Shown here: positions 7,344 through 10,265 of the stretch, piece by piece
How positions within the stretch are numbered: position 1 is the first letter of the stretch
How the letters are laid out: each line of letters opens with the position of its first letter
Source: Sulfurimonas sp.
GTDB lineage: Bacteria > Campylobacterota > Campylobacteria > Campylobacterales > Sulfurimonadaceae
Assembly (NCBI RefSeq): GCF_023229025.1
Contig: NZ_JALOAA010000051.1
Location: forward strand, 1 to 10,265
Reading direction: 5' to 3'
Length of the DNA: 10,265 bases
Translations under genes and position numbers: made by a program
Notes under the pieces: model-generated
What the model was told of the DNA's origin: nothing
Database searches by the model: none
The model's input: only the letters and a program-made list of their open reading frames with translations

Positions 7344-8838
7344 TTTTTTCCCACTTTATATAGTTATGCCAGATTCCGCTAGGGCTTGGCTGGATATTTT
7401 TTATATCTTTGCTTACAGTCGTAATAGCATTTGGAATATACAAAAAGAGGTAAGGGTTCTCATCTGTTATTATCTTAAACATCTCTCTCCATATGGCTGA
7501 TAGCTCTTTACTCTCTATCATGCTTTGTGACTCTTCAATCATTCTATCTATTTTATCGTTGTGGTACCCAACCAAGTTAAAACCACCCTGCTTATCGTTG
7601 TCGCTATGCCAGAACATGTAAGGGTCGGGTGTTGGCGAGAGTCCCCATCCAAGAAGTACACTCTCAAACTTATGCGGAAAAACTACCATATTTAAAAATG
7701 CCTGCCACTCCATAACCCTCAATGTAACATCTACTCCGGCTTTTTTTAGTTGGTACTGTAGTATCTGAGCGGCATATGGTCTAATTTCACTAGAGTTTGA
7801 AGTCACAATCTCAAAGCTAAAAGGGTTTTTTTCATCATACCCTGCTTTGCTTAAAAGCTCTTTTGCTCTTTTTATATTTTGCAGTGGTGCTTTTACATCG
7901 CTGTTAAACGCTTTGCTAGCCGGTAGAAAAGGTCCTGTACAAACCTCTGCATGACCAAAAAATAGAATTTTAACCAGCTCCTCTCTATCAATTGCCAAAG
8001 ATAGCGCTTCTCTGATTTTTGGATTTTTAAACTTCTCATGACGAAGATTAAAGCCCAGATAAGTATATGATTGCGAGATATTTTCATATATATTAAACTT
8101 ACTAAAAAAATCATCATTTAACTGCCTCTCATACTGCATAGGCTCAATACTTCCTACATCAAGTGCCCCGGATTTTAGCATTAAAAATCGTGTCATTGGG
8201 TCAGCTATAACATGAAAGGAGATTTTATCAATTTTAGCGCGCCCCTCAAAATAGTCATCAAAGGCAGCTAATATGATATTTTTAGAGTGTTCAAGCTGCT
8301 CAAGTTTATATGCTCCCGTACCTATGGGATTTGTATTAAATGAAGCGCTCATCAAATTTTGCTCATCTCTTAGCACATGTTGTGGCAATATACCCATCAT
8401 CCAAGTCTCTAGCGCCTTAAAATAAGGCTCTTTATACTTTACCTTGATAGTAAAGTCATCAACCGCTTCTACACTCTGAACAAATCTAAAACTGGAGCTG
8501 TACGGGGAGCTTATCTGTGGTGATATTAGCACTTCATAAGTAAAAACTACATCCTTTGCGCTAAAAGGATTGCCATCATGCCACTTTACATTTTTGCGAA
8601 GCTTAAAGATAAGGGTCTTATCATCTTCAAAATAGAACTCTTTTGCCAAGTCTCCTACTATTGTTGATAAATCTTTATCATATTTTACAAGTCCGTTAAA
8701 TAAAAATCCGGTTATTTCAGATGAACTAGAGTCAGTTGCCAATATGGGGTTTAATCTTGATGGATTTGCTGATGTCGCCAAATGAAGTGTTGAGGCAAAA
8801 ATTTGAACCGATACAAAAATTAGTAGTAAATAGCGCAA
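7327..8838 (-). CDS. Periplasmic peptide-type solute-binding protein (SBP family 5, DppA/OppA-like)
   Basis: This 503-residue protein resembles the extracytoplasmic binding component of dipeptide/oligopeptide ABC importers. A Sec signal peptide is present (residues 1 to about 16, ending near IFAS), with no lipobox cysteine, so it is probably free in the periplasm. The family-5 hallmark VKWHDGNPFSAKDVVFTYE lies at about 84-102, and the later GTGAYKLE, AIDREELV and KAGYDEKNP segments also match. The start is TTG at 8838: an in-frame TAA stands 24 bases upstream and no ATG or GTG lies between. AGAG is the only weak ribosome binding site. Permease and ATPase genes are not adjacent. It overlaps the phosphatase gene by 17 bp. 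The ligand is unknown. Confidence 0.88.
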   Translation of the reverse strand: MRYLLLIFVSVQIFASTLHLATSANPSRLNPILATDSSSSEITGFLFNGLVKYDKDLSTIVGDLAKEFYFEDDKTLIFKLRKNVKWHDGNPFSAKDVVFTYEVLISPQISSPYSSSFRFVQSVEAVDDFTIKVKYKEPYFKALETWMMGILPQHVLRDEQNLMSASFNTNPIGTGAYKLEQLEHSKNIILAAFDDYFEGRAKIDKISFHVIADPMTRFLMLKSGALDVGSIEPMQYERQLNDDFFSKFNIYENISQSYTYLGFNLRHEKFKNPKIREALSLAIDREELVKILFFGHAEVCTGPFLPASKAFNSDVKAPLQNIKRAKELLSKAGYDEKNPFSFEIVTSNSSEIRPYAAQILQYQLKKAGVDVTLRVMEWQAFLNMVVFPHKFESVLLGWGLSPTPDPYMFWHSDNDKQGGFNLVGYHNDKIDRMIEESQSMIESKELSAIWREMFKIITDENPYLFLYIPNAITTVSKDIKNIQPSPSGIWHNYIKWEKNDNTF

Positions 8839-8858
8839 AAGTACTCTTTTTTTGAGTG

Positions 8859-8867
8859 ATTATACCA
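8859..8867 (-). promoter_or_regulatory. Extended -10 promoter of the solute-binding protein gene
   Basis: The minus strand reads TGGTATAAT, a perfect TATAAT preceded by the TGn extension. Transcription would start near 8852, leaving a leader of only about 13 bases before the TTG start. No good -35 is seen, as expected for an extended -10 promoter. Confidence 0.55.
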
Positions 8868-8911
8868 AAGTAAAATATAGGAGAGTGTTAATAAATAAAG
8901 ATAGAGAGATA

Positions 8912-8936
8912 TTTCCGGCACAAAATGCGCCGGAAA
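8912..8936 (-). terminator. Second hairpin downstream of rpsI
   Basis: TTTCCGGC (8912-8919) pairs perfectly with GCCGGAAA (8929-8936), giving an eight-base stem with a further C-G pair inside. The U-rich stretch after it on the minus strand is interrupted (TATCTCTCTATC), so it may be a weak or backup terminator between rpsI and the binding-protein promoter. Confidence 0.5.
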
Positions 8937-8951
8937 ATTGTTCTTAAAACT

Positions 8952-8980
8952 AGCGTTTTCTCAAAGAGAAGCTTAACGCT
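8952..8980 (-). terminator. Hairpin overlapping the rpsI stop codon, probable terminator
   Basis: AGCGTT (8952-8957) pairs with AACGCT (8975-8980), and TTCTC (8958-8962) with GAGAA (8966-8970) around an AAA loop; GCTT (8971-8974) is left as a bulge. On the minus strand the stem is followed by AGTTTTAAG, a short T run. It covers the last codons and stop of rpsI, so it would end the rplM-rpsI transcript. Confidence 0.5.
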
Positions 8981-9362
8981 TAGAGAACTGGCGAGAACGA
9001 CGTGCTTTACGCTTACCTGGCTTCTTACGCTCAACAACACGTGAATCACGAGTCATCATGCCTTCTGGTTTAAGGATTGCTTTTAACTCTGGGTTAAATT
9101 TTACTAATGCACGAGATATACCGTGACGAAGTGCGTCAGCTTGACCTCCGAAACCACCACCTAAAGTAGTTGCTACGATATCAACAGATGTATCTTGCTT
9201 AGTTAGTGCAAGAGGTTGCTTAACACGAAGTTTTTTAGCCTCTAACCCACCTAACCATGCATCTATTGAAAGACCGTTTATAGTCATATTTCCGCTACCT
9301 GGAGTTAACCATACTTTTGCTATTGACGCTTTACGACGTCCTGTTGCATATATTTTTGCCAT
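8973..9362 (-). CDS. rpsI: Small ribosomal subunit protein S9 (uS9)
   Basis: This 129-residue ribosomal protein binds 16S rRNA in the head of the 30S subunit, its C-terminal tail reaching the P-site tRNA. It starts MAKIYATGRRK and has the family core GGGFGGQADALRHGISRAL (about residues 68-86) and the invariant basic tail ending RSRQFSKR. The length is normal. The ATG at 9362 has AAGGAAA upstream and lies nine bases after the rplM stop, the usual L13-S9 pairing. The composition is richer in preferred codons (CGT, GGT) than the signalling genes, as expected for high expression. Confidence 0.98.
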   Translation of the reverse strand: MAKIYATGRRKASIAKVWLTPGSGNMTINGLSIDAWLGGLEAKKLRVKQPLALTKQDTSVDIVATTLGGGFGGQADALRHGISRALVKFNPELKAILKPEGMMTRDSRVVERKKPGKRKARRSRQFSKR

Positions 9363-9371
9363 CTGGTTTCC

Positions 9372-9794
9372 TTACTTAGCTAGTTGTGCAGTGTGAGGAT
9401 GCTCAGCACCTGCATAAATTTTTAATTTTTTAAGCATTTTAGCACCAAGTTTTGTTTTTGGAAGCATACCGCGAGTAGCAAGCTTAAAAAGCTTCTCAGG
9501 GTTTTTCTCTAAAAGCTCAGTCATCTTAACGCTTTTTGTACTACCGAAGTAGCCGGAGTATGAAAAATACTCTTTATTTGCAATTTTGCCAAGACCGTTG
9601 AATTTTGCTTTTGAAGCATTAACTACTACTACATAGTCTCCACAGTCAATATTTGGAGTAAAACATGGTTTGTTTTTACCACGAAGTATAGTTGCAACTT
9701 CAGTAATTACACGACCAAAAGTTTTACCTTCAGCATCAATCAAAACCCATTTTTGATCAATTTGTTCAGGAGTTGCAATTTTTGTGAATTTCAT
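9372..9794 (-). CDS. rplM: Large ribosomal subunit protein L13 (uL13)
   Basis: This 140-residue protein is an early 50S assembly protein that binds 23S rRNA. It has the WVLIDAEGKTFGR opening, LRGKNKPCFTPNIDCGDYVVVVNA in the middle (about residues 38-61) and the C-terminal RGMLPKTKLG and YAGAEHPHTAQ segments. The start is set at ATG 9794, which gives MKFTKIATPEQ and a length close to the 142 residues of E. coli L13. A TTG 15 bases upstream (9809) is in frame but would place the AAAGG ribosome binding site inside the gene. It is co-transcribed with rpsI. Confidence 0.97.
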   Translation of the reverse strand: MKFTKIATPEQIDQKWVLIDAEGKTFGRVITEVATILRGKNKPCFTPNIDCGDYVVVVNASKAKFNGLGKIANKEYFSYSGYFGSTKSVKMTELLEKNPEKLFKLATRGMLPKTKLGAKMLKKLKIYAGAEHPHTAQLAK

Positions 9795-9801
9795 TCTTGA
9801 A

Positions 9802-9806
9802 CCTTT
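9802..9806 (-). promoter_or_regulatory. Ribosome binding site that fixes the rplM start
   Basis: AAAGG on the minus strand lies seven bases before ATG 9794. The in-frame TTG at 9809 lies immediately upstream of this site and has no comparable site of its own, so ATG 9794 is preferred. Confidence 0.65.
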
Positions 9807-9856
9807 CAAGTAATTTTCTTAACATTAACATTTAAAATGCCCGTTTAATTGGCGAA

Positions 9857-9862
9857 AGTATA
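9857..9862 (-). promoter_or_regulatory. Candidate -10 of the rplM-rpsI promoter
   Basis: The minus strand reads TATACT, preceded by an A-rich stretch and no convincing -35. A start near 9850 would give a leader of about 55 bases that holds a tandem AATGTT repeat (around 9820-9832). A second TATAAT on the same strand at 9935-9940 is a possible alternative. Confidence 0.4.
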
Positions 9863-9978
9863 TCTTTTTTTACTTACAGGAAACTTAATTTATGATTATT
9901 TTAAGGTTTGGGATTTGCTTACCTCTCTTACTTTATTATAACTGCTATTTAAATTTTAGAAATATTCAATATTTAAAA

Positions 9979-9987
9979 TGATATAAT
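9979..9987 (+). promoter_or_regulatory. Extended -10 promoter of the cytochrome c gene
   Basis: TGATATAAT is a perfect TATAAT with the TGn extension. Transcription would begin near 9994, giving a leader of about 47 bases. It is the same class of element as that before the binding-protein gene. Confidence 0.5.
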
Positions 9988-10040
9988 CAAAAAGAGGTAA
10001 ATATTATCCTATTTTAAATAAATATCAAAGAGTAAGATGA

Positions 10041-10265
10041 ATGAATATTAGTTATTTTAAAAAAATCTCAGTTGTTTTAGCATTACTTTTTTTTGTAAAT
10101 CTATATGCAGTCGAGGATCAAAGAGTTATTGATGAGTTGAACTCTCCAATGCCTGAGATTCCTTTAAAGCAATCTATGGGAGATAGAGCATATAATGATG
10201 CTATAAATTCGGGGGAGTATAATTATGTCGGCAACTCAAAGTGTCGTCTGTGCCATAGAAACTTC
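10041..10265 (+). CDS. Exported c-type cytochrome, N-terminal part (3' end outside the window)
   Basis: Seventy-five codons are open to the right edge without a stop. The product begins with a clear Sec signal peptide (KK at 7-8, hydrophobic LALLFFV, likely cleavage after LYA at residue 22), so the mature protein is periplasmic. Residues 69-73, CRLCH, form a CxxCH heme c attachment site just before the window ends, preceded by YVGNSKC, a context seen in multiheme cytochromes of the c554 type. The number of hemes and the redox partner cannot be known from this piece. The ATG at 10041 follows AAAGAG by seven bases; an ATG at 10037 is in another frame and meets a stop after four codons. It is transcribed divergently from rplM. 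Confidence 0.82.
   Translation, partial: MNISYFKKISVVLALLFFVNLYAVEDQRVIDELNSPMPEIPLKQSMGDRAYNDAINSGEYNYVGNSKCRLCHRNF

Noticed and set aside
7893..8117. 74-codon open frame in another frame of the binding-protein gene
   Set aside because: It sits inside the well-conserved family-5 coding region with no independent start signal.
9795..9809. Alternative TTG start for rplM adding five residues
   Set aside because: The AAAGG ribosome binding site would fall within the added codons; ATG 9794 gives the family's usual N-terminus and length.
10037..10039. ATG four bases before the cytochrome start
   Set aside because: It is out of frame and meets a TAG after four codons.
1..10265. CRISPR array, tRNA genes, insertion sequence or prophage genes
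   Set aside because: No regular direct repeats, cloverleaf-like sequence, transposase or phage-type protein was seen on either strand.

Overview
The window looks like a chromosomal stretch of a campylobacterotal (epsilonproteobacterial) chemolithotroph, most probably Sulfurimonas or a close relative. This is inferred from gene content and AT-rich composition, not from a search. The main clues are a four-subunit pyruvate:ferredoxin oxidoreductase in the order porG-porD-porA-porB, a receiver-less CheB next to CheR (a layout known from Campylobacter), an Aer-like PAS domain in a c-di-GMP protein, and a secreted c-type cytochrome at the right edge.

Left region (1-3312, plus strand): a signalling operon. 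It begins with the 3' part of a membrane sensor whose frame is open to the left edge. The order is a periplasmic NIT-like region, a membrane segment, an Aer-like PAS domain, a degenerate GGDEF domain (QGDEF) and an EAL domain with its catalytic residues in place. Its stop overlaps the TTG start of cheB (methylesterase domain only), whose stop overlaps the ATG of cheR. The region joins c-di-GMP turnover to chemoreceptor adaptation. A GC-rich palindromic block (3358-3417) separates it from the convergent por operon.

Middle region (3433-6585, minus strand): porG-porD-porA-porB, tightly packed and probably translationally coupled. In an autotroph using the reductive TCA cycle this enzyme carboxylates acetyl-CoA to pyruvate with reduced ferredoxin; in the other direction it oxidises pyruvate. 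The region upstream of porG has a candidate promoter flanked by three copies of TTAAGAAC.

Right region (6705-9794, minus strand): rplM and rpsI (ribosomal L13 and S9) end in two successive hairpins. They are followed by a separately promoted family-5 solute-binding protein, which overlaps a HAD-family phosphatase by 17 bp. No transporter permease or ATPase genes lie beside the binding protein. At the far right, divergent from rplM, the first 75 codons of an exported cytochrome c (signal peptide, one CxxCH) run off the edge.

Most of the window is ordinary core genome. The points that merit a second look are the sensor/CheB/CheR operon, the short CheR C-terminus, the palindromic block, the repeated TTAAGAAC motif and the orphan binding protein/phosphatase pair. 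No clearly new multi-gene system was seen.
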